Positions 1 through 8,046 of a stretch of 64,000 nucleotides of DNA are shown one piece after another. The DNA is from Hungatella sp. UBA4396 (GTDB taxonomy: Bacteria > Bacillota > Clostridia > Lachnospirales > Lachnospiraceae): the NCBI GenBank assembly GCA_002389905.1, contig DGRE01000031.1, positions 10,531 through 74,530 of the forward strand, read 5' to 3'. The translations under genes were made by a program, and so were the position numbers. Within the stretch, counting starts at the first letter, position 1, and each line of letters starts with the position of its first letter. The notes under the pieces were generated by a model. The model made no database searches and was not told the DNA's origin. It was given only the letters and a program-made list of their open reading frames with translations.

Positions 1-917
1 AAATAGGTTTTAAAGCCGGAGATAAAGGAAGCTGCTTCGTCATTGGCCGGTTCTGCTTCATCAAAGAAGGTGGAGAGCACAACGCCCTCTGCGGAAGCGC
101 CTGCATTTTCAATGATGGTGGAGTTTTCCCATGTATCACCTGCAGCGATGGTAGCGGTAATTCCAAGCTCACGGGCCTGCTTGATAATAAGAGGAGCCGT
201 GGTAATGGAGGAAGGAGCGAAGATTACGTCAGGTTCCTGGGCCTTGATGTTGGTCAGGATAGCCTTGAAATCTGTCTGGTTGGTCTGGAACTGCTCTTCG
301 CTTACAATGGTGCCTCCAAGACTCTCAAAAGAGGACTTAAAGAAGGAACCGAGGCCTGAGGAGTAGTCATCTCCAAGCTGAGTGATAACGGCTGCTTTTT
401 TTGCACCTTCGTTGGTTGCGTAGTTTGCCATAACAGTGCCCTGGAATGGGTCAATGTAGCAAACCCGGAAATAGAAGTCATTTCCCTGGGTTACCTGAGG
501 ATTGGTACAGGAAGCACCGATTGCAGGAATCTTGGCATCTGCAAAGATCTGGCCTGCTGCAATGGAAACTCCGGAGCCGTAGCTTCCTATTACAACGGAA
601 ACTTTTTCGCTTACAAGCTTCTGTGCTGCATTGACAGCCTCTGTTTTGTCGGATTTGTTATCCACTTCCACTAATTCTACTTTGTACTCTTCTCCGCCAA
701 TGTTAACAGTAGGGTACTTTTCTTTTGCATAACGGACGCCTAAAACCTCCTGGAAGCCGCCGCCGCCGTTTTCTCCTGTGGTGGGCTCGAATACGCCGAT
801 CTTAACCACCTTGGCACCGCCTGCAGAGCCTGAAGAAGAACCGCCGCCGCAGCCTGCTAAAAGGCTGACGCTCATGCATGAAACGAGAGTGAGTGCAAGT
901 AATTTTTTCAACTTCAT
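1..917 (-). CDS. Branched-chain amino acid-type ABC transporter substrate-binding lipoprotein (3' end outside window)
   Basis: The reading frame starts at the ATG at 917 (minus strand), about 10 nt after an AGGAGG site, and runs open off the left edge, so only about 305 N-terminal residues are visible. It begins with a lipoprotein signal ending in LLAGC, with Cys23 as the lipidated residue, followed by a Gly/Ser-rich linker. The rest has the periplasmic-binding fold of the LivJ/Leu-Ile-Val family: a 'KIGVFEPTTGENGG' opening, 'VVIGSYGSGVSIAAG' and 'IPAIGASCTNPQVT'. By family it captures an amino acid or related solute outside the membrane and passes it to a LivHMGF-type permease, presumably encoded to the left. 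The exact ligand cannot be read from the sequence. Confidence 0.88.
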   Translation of the reverse strand, partial: MKLKKLLALTLVSCMSVSLLAGCGGGSSSGSAGGAKVVKIGVFEPTTGENGGGGFQEVLGVRYAKEKYPTVNIGGEEYKVELVEVDNKSDKTEAVNAAQKLVSEKVSVVIGSYGSGVSIAAGQIFADAKIPAIGASCTNPQVTQGNDFYFRVCYIDPFQGTVMANYATNEGAKKAAVITQLGDDYSSGLGSFFKSSFESLGGTIVSEEQFQTNQTDFKAILTNIKAQEPDVIFAPSSITTAPLIIKQARELGITATIAAGDTWENSTIIENAGASAEGVVLSTFFDEAEPANDEAASFISGFKTY

Positions 918-989
918 ATTTTCATATCCTCCTTTTTGTGTATTCCCTGTAAAAACAATTGTCTTTCATAAGGGTACACGTTGCCTTAT

Positions 990-1017
990 ATTATATCAGA
1001 AGATTCAAAAAGTGCAA
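990..1017 (-). promoter_or_regulatory. Candidate sigma-A promoter of the binding-protein gene
   Basis: On the minus strand a TATAAT (990-995) lies 16 nt downstream of TTGCAC (1012-1017), which matches the -35 consensus poorly. It overlaps the last codons of pyrG, so the binding-protein gene probably has its own transcript rather than depending only on read-through. The call rests on the strong -10 alone. Confidence 0.4.
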
Positions 1018-2615
1018 GAAAAATTTTTGGCAGCGCGTATAAAATCCCGAAACAATGGATGAGGCCGGTTGGGCCTTGATTTGAACTCCGGATGAGCCTG
1101 GGTGGCCACAAACCAGGGATGGGAGGGAAGCTCTGCCATTTCCACGATTCTTCCGTCAGGAGAGATGCCTGAAAGCTTCATTCCGGCCTTTGTAAGAGCC
1201 TCCCTGTAATCGTTGTTTACCTCATAACGGTGCCTGTGGCGTTCATGAATCAGTTCTTCCCCGTATACCTCATAAGCGGTTGAGGATTTGTCAAGGACAC
1301 AGGGGTAGGAGCCAAGGCGCAGGGTGCCACCAAGGTCTTCCACGCCGTTCTGGTCAGGCATTAAATGGATGACAGGATAGGGAGTGTCCGGATCAAGCTC
1401 TGCCGTATGGGCTCCCGTAAGCCCTGCTGCATGGCGGGCAAATTCCACAATAGCCATCTGCATACCAAGACACAGGCCCAGAAACGGAACCTTGTTTTCC
1501 CTGGCATAGCGGATTGCGGAGATTTTCCCCTCAATTCCCCGGCTTCCAAAGCCGCCCGGAACCAGGATTCCATGGACATCCCGGAAGAAATCGGCTGCAT
1601 TCTCATCGGTCACAAGCTCAGAGTCCACCCACTTGATGCGGACACTGGCCCTGTTGTAGGTGGCACCGTGTTTTAAGGATTCCACTACAGAAATATATGC
1701 GTCGTGTAGCTGGATATATTTCCCTACAAGGGCAACAGTTACCTCTTTTTCCGGATGCTTCCAGTTTTCAATCATGGCGGACCACTCGGTAAGGTCTGGC
1801 TCCGGGCAGGAAAGATGCAGGCTTTCACAGGCCACCTGAGCTAAATGCTCTTCTTCCATAGCAAGAGGAAGCTCATACAACACCTCCACATCCAGATTTT
1901 GAAGTACATGGGTTTTTGGAACATTACAGAATTGTGCGATTTTGCTTCGGATGCCGTCATCAAGGGGCTGCTCGGAACGGCATACAATGATGTCTGGCTG
2001 GATTCCCATGCCTTGTAAATCCTTTACACTGGCCTGGGTGGGCTTTGTTTTCAATTCGCCGGAAACTTTTAGATATGGAACCAGGGTCACATGGATGAGA
2101 ATGACATTCTCGTGGCCCGCTTCGTGTTGGAATTGCCGGATTGCCTCTAAGAAGGGCTGGCTTTCGATGTCGCCTACTGTTCCTCCCACCTCGATGATGG
2201 CGATTTCTGTTTCAGAGGAGTCAGTGCTTTGGTGAAAACGGCTTTTGATTTCGTCGGTAATATGAGGGATAACCTGTACGGTGCCTCCCCCGAAATCTCC
2301 CCGCCGCTCCCTGGTCAGTACGGTCCAGTAGACCTTACCGGTGGTGACATTGGAATTCTGAGTCAGATTTTCGTCGATAAAGCGTTCATAATGTCCCAGG
2401 TCAAGGTCTGTTTCCGCCCCGTCCTCAGTGACGAAAACCTCTCCGTGCTGGACCGGATTCATGGTGCCCGGGTCTATGTTGATGTAAGGGTCGAATTTCT
2501 GCATGGTGACTTTGTAGCCTCTGGCCTTTAGCAGTCGGCCAAGAGATGCTGCTGTGATGCCTTTGCCAAGTCCGGATACAACTCCTCCGGTGACAAATAC
2601 ATATTTTACTGCCAT
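1005..2615 (-). CDS. pyrG: CTP synthase (glutamine hydrolysing)
   Basis: This 536-residue protein makes CTP from UTP, ATP and glutamine in the cytoplasm. The N-terminal synthase domain opens with the family signature 'KYVFVTGGVVSGLGKG'. The C-terminal class I glutamine amidotransferase domain has the nucleophile Cys in 'GLCLGMQ' and the 'HPEF' His/Glu pair near the end. Length matches the usual 535 or so. The longer open frame begins at 2693, but the ATG at 2615 is preceded by AGGAGGT at the right spacing and starts the canonical N-terminus. It lies divergent to the SDR gene. I do not see the GGGC-start pyrG attenuator known from Bacillus in its leader. Confidence 0.97.
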   Translation of the reverse strand: MAVKYVFVTGGVVSGLGKGITAASLGRLLKARGYKVTMQKFDPYINIDPGTMNPVQHGEVFVTEDGAETDLDLGHYERFIDENLTQNSNVTTGKVYWTVLTRERRGDFGGGTVQVIPHITDEIKSRFHQSTDSSETEIAIIEVGGTVGDIESQPFLEAIRQFQHEAGHENVILIHVTLVPYLKVSGELKTKPTQASVKDLQGMGIQPDIIVCRSEQPLDDGIRSKIAQFCNVPKTHVLQNLDVEVLYELPLAMEEEHLAQVACESLHLSCPEPDLTEWSAMIENWKHPEKEVTVALVGKYIQLHDAYISVVESLKHGATYNRASVRIKWVDSELVTDENAADFFRDVHGILVPGGFGSRGIEGKISAIRYARENKVPFLGLCLGMQMAIVEFARHAAGLTGAHTAELDPDTPYPVIHLMPDQNGVEDLGGTLRLGSYPCVLDKSSTAYEVYGEELIHERHRHRYEVNNDYREALTKAGMKLSGISPDGRIVEMAELPSHPWFVATQAHPEFKSRPNRPHPLFRDFIRAAKNFSCTF

Positions 2616-2915
2616 AGTGGTGTGACCTCCTTTTGTAATGGTGTGGTTGCAGGGATATTTTTTAAAAAAGAGATTATATATCCTTTTTGCCAAAAAATCC
2701 AGAGGGTTAGGAAAAAACCTAAGATTATAAAGTGAAAAAAATTTTTATGATGAGAATAAGCAGAAAAAGGAGAAAACAGCTCCTGAAAAGGGAGTTTAAA
2801 ATATAGCCATAAATTGGAAGCCCGGTCATGGAATTTCTGGTAATAATTAAAATAGTATGGACTGATGTGGTCATAATATACAAGAATCAATATTTAAATC
2901 AGTAAAAAAGTACTG

Positions 2916-2944
2916 TTTACATAAAATAGAAAGATTGTTATAAT
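2916..2944 (+). promoter_or_regulatory. Sigma-A promoter of the SDR gene
   Basis: TTTACA (2916-2921) and a perfect TATAAT (2939-2944) are separated by 17 nt. Start of transcription would be near 2951, giving a leader of about 35 nt to the ATG at 2986. Confidence 0.75.
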
Positions 2945-2952
2945 TATAACAA
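2935..2952. promoter_or_regulatory. Perfect 18-bp palindrome over the -10 box (Rex-like operator candidate)
   Basis: TTGTTATAATTATAACAA is an exact palindrome covering the -10 and probable start site. It differs from the clostridial Rex consensus TTGTTAA-N4-TTAACAA by one base in each half. Rex is an NADH/NAD-sensing repressor, and the gene downstream is an NAD(P)-dependent dehydrogenase. Because TATAAT is itself part of the palindrome, some of the symmetry could be chance. Confidence 0.5.
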
Positions 2953-2985
2953 TTATTATAAACAAACATCAAAGGAGAGCAGAAC

Positions 2986-3753
2986 ATGAGTAAATTATTT
3001 GATTTAACCGGAAAAGTTGCAATTGTTACAGGTGCTTCCTCAGGACTGGGAAGGCAGTTTGCATTGGCCCTGGCAAAAGAAGGCGCAAAGGTGGCCATCG
3101 TGGCAAGGCGTGTGGAAAAGCTGGAAGGTGTTAAAAATGAAGTGGAAGCTCTTGGCGCAGAATGCTATGTCCATAAATGTGATGTCATGAAATCAGAAGA
3201 AATTAAACAGACCGTAGAGGATGTGAAAAACCACTTCGGAAGAATTGATATCCTTGTAAATAATGCAGGCTTAGGCTGGGCTGATGCCGCAGAAAATACA
3301 TCTGATGAGCTGTGGACAACGATGATGGATACCAATATCAACGGCGTATTTTATTTTGCAAGAGAAGCAGGACGGGTCATGAAGGAGCAGGAGTACGGCA
3401 GGATCATTAACATCGGCTCCATCCATTCCACCGTTGCCATGCCGGGCCTGCCCATATCCGCTTATGCCACCACAAAGGGAGCCCTTCTCATGATGACAAA
3501 GGCTCTTGCCAATGAATGGGCAAAATACAACATTACGGTAAATGCCATCGGCCCGGCGTACTTCCCAAGCGAGATGACAGACAACCTCTTGGAAAGCGGT
3601 GCCATCAGCCATGTCATTGAAAACACATGCCCTATGAAAAGACCGGGACGTGAGGGAGAGTTGGATGGAGCTTTGATTTACTTCGCTTCCGATGCTTCTT
3701 CTTATACCACAGGCCAGCTTCTTCAGGTTGACGGAGGCTGGACGACTGTTTAA
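2986..3753 (+). CDS. Short-chain dehydrogenase/reductase, gluconate 5-dehydrogenase-like
   Basis: A 255-residue classical SDR enzyme, cytoplasmic and NAD(P)-dependent. The 'TGASSGLG' cofactor loop follows an opening 'LFDLTGKVAIVTG' typical of gluconate 5-dehydrogenases. 'NNAG' is present, the catalytic Ser lies in 'INIGSIHS', and the Tyr160-x3-Lys164 pair is in 'SAYATTKG'. The C-terminus 'TGQLLQVDGGWTTV' is standard. It is monocistronic: its own promoter lies upstream and a terminator follows directly. The preceding GGAGA site is well spaced. The substrate is likely a sugar acid or other polyol-type compound, but SDR substrates cannot be fixed from sequence alone. Confidence 0.85.
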   Translation: MSKLFDLTGKVAIVTGASSGLGRQFALALAKEGAKVAIVARRVEKLEGVKNEVEALGAECYVHKCDVMKSEEIKQTVEDVKNHFGRIDILVNNAGLGWADAAENTSDELWTTMMDTNINGVFYFAREAGRVMKEQEYGRIINIGSIHSTVAMPGLPISAYATTKGALLMMTKALANEWAKYNITVNAIGPAYFPSEMTDNLLESGAISHVIENTCPMKRPGREGELDGALIYFASDASSYTTGQLLQVDGGWTTV

Positions 3754-3775
3754 TAAAAGAATGTAAAATAAATGG

Positions 3776-3818
3776 GGGCTGTCGTAGTGAAAAATTCATT
3801 TTGCGGCAGCCCTTTTTT
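3776..3818 (+). terminator. Intrinsic terminator of the SDR gene
   Basis: GGGCTG-T-CG pairs with CG-G-CAGCCC, followed by six T's (3813-3818). Confidence 0.85.
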
Positions 3819-3946
3819 ACTCTGAAAATCCTGTCTGGTGTTTATAAGGATTTAATAATTCTTTTCTTGATTTATGGGGAGACTGACTCTATAATGGTAG
3901 AGATACAGAATGGGTAGAACATATCCGGATTGGAGAATTCACACAG

Positions 3947-5932
3947 ATGGATAACAAGAATCAAAAAAATAATAAAATGCCGAAAAATGCTCAGGCAATT
4001 GCTGTTTGGGTTGCTGCATTTCTCGTTGTAGCCATGGTGCTGTCTTACCTGCATGATATGGTGGTCACAAGACAGAATGAGGAATTGAGCTATGACACTT
4101 TTATGAATATGACAGACAACGGGCAGATAGAGTCAGTAGAAGTGGGCGATACAAAGATCACCATTAAGCCAAAGGCTACCTGGGAGGAATATAAGCCCAG
4201 AGTTACCTATTATACCGTCAAGATGGAGAATGATTTAGATCTGGCAAAACGCTTATGGAAAGCAGATGTAAATACAAAGCGGGTTCGCCGGGAAAGCAAT
4301 TTCCTGATTCAGACGGCAATCAGCTACGTGTTTTTATTCGTAGCCATGGGATTTCTCTTAAACTTCATCATGCGCCGTATGGGCGGAGGCGGAGGCTTCA
4401 TGGGCGTGGGCAAGAGCAACGCCAAGGTCTATGTACAAAAGGAAACCGGAGTTGCATTTAAAGATGTGGCCGGAGAGGATGAGGCAAAAGAATCCTTGAC
4501 GGAAATCGTGGATTTCCTCCACAATCCGGGAAAATATACGAAGATCGGTGCCAAGCTTCCCAAGGGAGCCCTGCTTGTGGGACCTCCCGGAACAGGAAAA
4601 ACCCTTCTTGCCAAGGCCGTTGCAGGAGAGGCTCACGTGCCCTTTTATTCCCTGTCCGGTTCTGACTTTGTGGAAATGTTTGTAGGTGTGGGAGCATCCC
4701 GTGTCCGGGATTTGTTTAAGCAGGCTCAGGAGTCCGCACCCTGCATTATCTTTATCGACGAGGTGGATGCCATCGGAAAAAGCCGTGATTCCAGGTTCGG
4801 CGGAGGAAATGATGAAAGGGAGCAGACCTTAAACCAGCTTCTTTCTGAAATGGATGGATTCGACTCCTCTAAGGGCCTTTTAATTCTGGCAGCCACCAAC
4901 CGCCCGGAAATCCTGGACCCGGCTCTTCTTCGTCCAGGCCGTTTTGACCGGAGAATTATTGTGGATAAACCGGATTTAAAGGGGCGTGTGGATATTTTAA
5001 AGGTACATGCAAAGGAGGTTCTTTTGGATGAAACCGTTGATTTAGATGCCATCGCCCTTGCCACATCAGGAGCTGTTGGTTCTGATCTGGCTAATATGAT
5101 TAACGAAGCAGCTATTCTGGCTGTCAAGCATGGCCGTCAGGCAGTATCTCAAAAAGATTTGTTTGAGGCTGTGGAAGTTGTTTTAGTGGGCAAGGAGAAA
5201 AAGGACCGGGTTCTCAATAAAGAAGAACGCCGCATCGTTTCCTACCACGAGGTAGGCCATGCCTTAGTCAGCGCCCTTCAAAAGGATTCCGAGCCGGTGC
5301 AGAAGATCACCATTGTGCCAAGAACCATGGGAGCCTTGGGCTATGTTATGCATGTGCCTGAGGAAGAAAAGTTCTTAAATTCCAAAAAAGAGCTTCATGC
5401 CATGCTGGTAGGCTACTTAGCCGGACGTGCGGCAGAAGAGATTGTATTTGACAGCGTGACTACCGGCGCTTCCAATGATATTGAGCAGGCCACCAAAGTA
5501 GCCCGCGCCATGATCACCCAGTACGGCATGTCAGAGAAATTCGGCCTGATGGGTCTGGCTGCCAGAGAAGACCAGTACTTAAGCGGAAAGGCTGTCATGA
5601 ACTGCGGAGAAGCCACTGCTGCCCAGGTGGATGAGGAAGTAATGAGAATGCTGAAGGAGGCTTACGAAGAAGCCAAGAGTCTTCTCATCGAAAACCGGGA
5701 TGTAATGGATAAGATCGCAAAATTCCTCATTGAGAGAGAAACCATTACAGGCAAGGAATTCATGAAAATTTTCCGGGAGGCAAAGGGAATTCCGGAGCCT
5801 GAGGAAAAAGAGAAGGATTCTGAGTCTGACGGGAAAACAAAGGATGACGGCCTTTCTGACTGGACCATAGAGGAAAAGGCAGAACAGACTCCGGAAGCAC
5901 CGTCACCGGAGGCCGGAGCCGGAGAGAATTAA
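3947..5932 (+). CDS. ftsH: ATP-dependent zinc metalloprotease FtsH
   Basis: A 661-residue membrane-bound AAA+ protease that degrades misfolded membrane proteins and short-lived regulators. Order of parts: a transmembrane segment near residues 14-33, an extracytoplasmic domain, a second transmembrane segment around 125-145, a Gly-rich linker, the AAA module with Walker A GPPGTGKT (212-219), Walker B 'IIFIDEVDAIG' and the second region of homology 'RPGRFDRR', then the zinc site HEVGH (434-438). The last 45 residues are acidic and variable, as usual. A GGAGA site precedes the ATG. It is followed by a terminator and then jetA. Confidence 0.97.
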   Translation: MDNKNQKNNKMPKNAQAIAVWVAAFLVVAMVLSYLHDMVVTRQNEELSYDTFMNMTDNGQIESVEVGDTKITIKPKATWEEYKPRVTYYTVKMENDLDLAKRLWKADVNTKRVRRESNFLIQTAISYVFLFVAMGFLLNFIMRRMGGGGGFMGVGKSNAKVYVQKETGVAFKDVAGEDEAKESLTEIVDFLHNPGKYTKIGAKLPKGALLVGPPGTGKTLLAKAVAGEAHVPFYSLSGSDFVEMFVGVGASRVRDLFKQAQESAPCIIFIDEVDAIGKSRDSRFGGGNDEREQTLNQLLSEMDGFDSSKGLLILAATNRPEILDPALLRPGRFDRRIIVDKPDLKGRVDILKVHAKEVLLDETVDLDAIALATSGAVGSDLANMINEAAILAVKHGRQAVSQKDLFEAVEVVLVGKEKKDRVLNKEERRIVSYHEVGHALVSALQKDSEPVQKITIVPRTMGALGYVMHVPEEEKFLNSKKELHAMLVGYLAGRAAEEIVFDSVTTGASNDIEQATKVARAMITQYGMSEKFGLMGLAAREDQYLSGKAVMNCGEATAAQVDEEVMRMLKEAYEEAKSLLIENRDVMDKIAKFLIERETITGKEFMKIFREAKGIPEPEEKEKDSESDGKTKDDGLSDWTIEEKAEQTPEAPSPEAGAGEN

Positions 5933-5946
5933 AAGGACTTATAACC

Positions 5947-5985
5947 GCCGCTGCATGGTGACTCATGCGGCGGCTTTCTTTCCGA
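5947..5985 (+). terminator. Intrinsic terminator between ftsH and jetA
   Basis: GCCGCTGCAT (5947-5956) pairs with ATGCGGCGGC (5965-5974) with one G-T wobble, followed by TTTCTTTCC. I see no convincing promoter in the roughly 50 nt between it and jetA, so jetABC may depend partly on read-through from ftsH. Confidence 0.75.
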
Positions 5986-6037
5986 AGTCAATCCGATTTC
6001 CCGAAGGCGCAAAAAAACAGGAGATAAGGTTGGACAA

Positions 6038-7399
6038 ATGATACTGATGAATGAAATACCAGACCGCTTCTGGGGACTGTTCCGTTCCATTAACCGGTCT
6101 ACTTACATAGAAGCGTTGTTAAAAATCAATGAAGAATATGAATACAGCAATTACTTTCTAAGCCGGGAGGTCTGCCTTCAGGTTCTGGAGGAATACTTCA
6201 TCCAGAAACAACTGGTGATCTGGCAGGATGAGTTAGAGGATGAGGCGGATGCCCTCCTTCCCACCGCAGCCAGGGTCTTAAACTGGCTTTTAAGGGCAGG
6301 CTGGCTTAGAAAGGTGGATGATTATGCCTCCATGACGGTCAACATCGTAATCCCTGATTACGCTGCTGTCATGATTGAGGCATTTTTCAAGCTTACAAGT
6401 GACGAAGAGGATGAGACCCAGATTTACATTCAAAACGTCTATGCCATCTTATTTTCCCTAAAGCACGATCCAAGGGCCAGCGTAAGTCTGTTAAATACAG
6501 CTTGTGTCAATACAAAACGGCTCAATAAGACCTTGCAGGACATGCTTCACAACATGGACAAGTTCTTTGCAAGCCTCTTGTCAAAAAAAGCATACGGAGA
6601 ATTGTTAAAAGACCATTTAGAGGGGTATGTGGAGGAAATCGTAAAAAAGAAATACCACATTTTAAAGACTTCCGACAATTTTTATCTCTATAAAAACGAT
6701 ATCAAGCGGTGGATCAGCTCCATGAGAGAAGACGGAGAGTGGATGGAGCAGATGAGCCGCCGCAGCGGCCAGAAGGTGACGGCAGCGGATATCGGGGAAA
6801 AGCTGGATCAGATTGAACGGGGATTTGACCATATTGAACACCGGATTACCAACATGGACAAGGAACATTCCCGGTACATCAGGGCTACGGTGACAAGGCT
6901 TAATTACCTGCTGAACCAGGAGGACAACATGAAGGGGCTGGTCATCAGGCTGTTAAATCATTTGTCTGATACAGAGGACCAGGAGGAAGCCATAAAAGAA
7001 ACGGGAAACCGCATGAATTTATCCCAGATATCCCTTCTTTCTGAAAATTCCCTCTATAAGAGAAGGAAGCCGAGAGCAGGTTTTAAAGAAAACCTGATGG
7101 CAGAAGAAGAGGCCCCGGAGCTGACCATGGAAGAGGTGCTGAATTTAAACCGCTTAAAGAGCCGCTACAGCCGCAAGGAAATTGAAGACTTCATTGAGGC
7201 CCGTTTGGAGCATGGCCGCATGGAGGTGAAGGAGGACACAGTCCGCTGTCCTGAGGAATTTGAAAAGCTGATTCTGGCTTACGATTACTCCACCAGGAGG
7301 AAAAGTCTGTATCAGGTGGAAGATCAGGAGCCGGAGCAGATTGACAACGGCAGATACCGCTATCCAAAACTGGTATTTACAAGGAGGAAAGAATCATGA
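6038..7399 (+). CDS. jetA: Wadjet/MksB-type kleisin JetA-family protein
   Basis: A 453-residue soluble protein that I recognise as the JetA family, the kleisin-like subunit of Wadjet/MksBEF SMC complexes that recognise and act on plasmid DNA. Evidence is the characteristic opening ('IPDRFWGLFRSINR'), predicted mostly helical and charged content, and the fixed gene order with a DUF4194-type JetB and a giant SMC-like ATPase. The ATG at 6038 follows AAGG at 8 nt. Its stop overlaps the jetB start by 4 nt (ATGA), indicating translational coupling. In the family, the N-terminal part binds the SMC neck and the C-terminal winged helix binds the SMC head; I cannot show those domains by eye. Confidence 0.75.
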   Translation: MILMNEIPDRFWGLFRSINRSTYIEALLKINEEYEYSNYFLSREVCLQVLEEYFIQKQLVIWQDELEDEADALLPTAARVLNWLLRAGWLRKVDDYASMTVNIVIPDYAAVMIEAFFKLTSDEEDETQIYIQNVYAILFSLKHDPRASVSLLNTACVNTKRLNKTLQDMLHNMDKFFASLLSKKAYGELLKDHLEGYVEEIVKKKYHILKTSDNFYLYKNDIKRWISSMREDGEWMEQMSRRSGQKVTAADIGEKLDQIERGFDHIEHRITNMDKEHSRYIRATVTRLNYLLNQEDNMKGLVIRLLNHLSDTEDQEEAIKETGNRMNLSQISLLSENSLYKRRKPRAGFKENLMAEEEAPELTMEEVLNLNRLKSRYSRKEIEDFIEARLEHGRMEVKEDTVRCPEEFEKLILAYDYSTRRKSLYQVEDQEPEQIDNGRYRYPKLVFTRRKES

Positions 7400-8046
7400 C
7401 CTATGAAGAAAGTGCCGGTTTGACGGACCGGATTCCATATTTTGACGCTTTGGAGGAAGGGGAAAAGGAAGAGGTAAGAGAAAGCTTAAAGCTGCTGTTC
7501 CGCCAGACCTTTGTTCTGGAGTATAAATACGATAAACGTTCCAAACGGTTTACCTATAACCAGGAATTTAAAATCTGCAACAAGCATCTGGAGTTTATCA
7601 GAACCTATTTGACCGTTGCAGGCGTGTCAGTATTGGAAAACAGTCAGCTAGGGTTGATTTATATTCAGGGAGAAGACACAGTAGGAGAGAAGCTGCCAAA
7701 GCTGGCTACCCTCTATCTGCTGGTATTAAAGCTGATTTACGATGAGCAGATGGCGGCAGTGTCTTCCAGCGTCAATGTTTACACCACCTTGAGCGAAATT
7801 CATGAGAAGCTGGGAAGCTACCGCTTATTTCACAAACAGCCAAGCGCTACCGAAATCCGAAGGGCTCTGGCTATGTTAAAAAAATATCAGATTCTGGAGC
7901 CTCTGGACATATTAGAGGACTTGGACCCGGAAAGCCGCATGATCATTTATCCCTGTATTAATGTGGTTTTACTGGGAGATGATGTGCGGGCTTTGCTGGA
8001 ATCATTTGGGGAAGGAGACAACAACGATGACGAACCAGAACTTTGA
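7396..8046 (+). CDS. jetB: JetB/MksE-like protein (DUF4194 family)
   Basis: A 216-residue cytoplasmic protein resembling the DUF4194/JetB (MksE-like) family, which forms tandem winged-helix dimers around the kleisin. It overlaps jetA by 4 nt and jetC by 20 nt, so the three proteins are probably made in fixed ratio. The central part ('KLATLYLLVLKLIYDEQMA' and 'HEKLGSYRLFHKQPSATEIRRAL') has the helix-turn-helix-like pattern of winged helices. Identity depends as much on position between JetA and JetC as on the sequence itself. Confidence 0.75.
   Translation: MTYEESAGLTDRIPYFDALEEGEKEEVRESLKLLFRQTFVLEYKYDKRSKRFTYNQEFKICNKHLEFIRTYLTVAGVSVLENSQLGLIYIQGEDTVGEKLPKLATLYLLVLKLIYDEQMAAVSSSVNVYTTLSEIHEKLGSYRLFHKQPSATEIRRALAMLKKYQILEPLDILEDLDPESRMIIYPCINVVLLGDDVRALLESFGEGDNNDDEPEL

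Larger units (their letters stand above)
2616..2985. other. Divergent intergenic region between pyrG and the SDR gene
   Basis: A 370-nt AT-rich gap with no credible gene. The right end holds the SDR promoter and an 18-bp palindrome (listed separately). On the minus strand, TATAAT-like words and a small TTAGG/CCTAA hairpin occur upstream of pyrG, but none has a convincing -35 partner, so no pyrG promoter is assigned. Confidence 0.5.
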
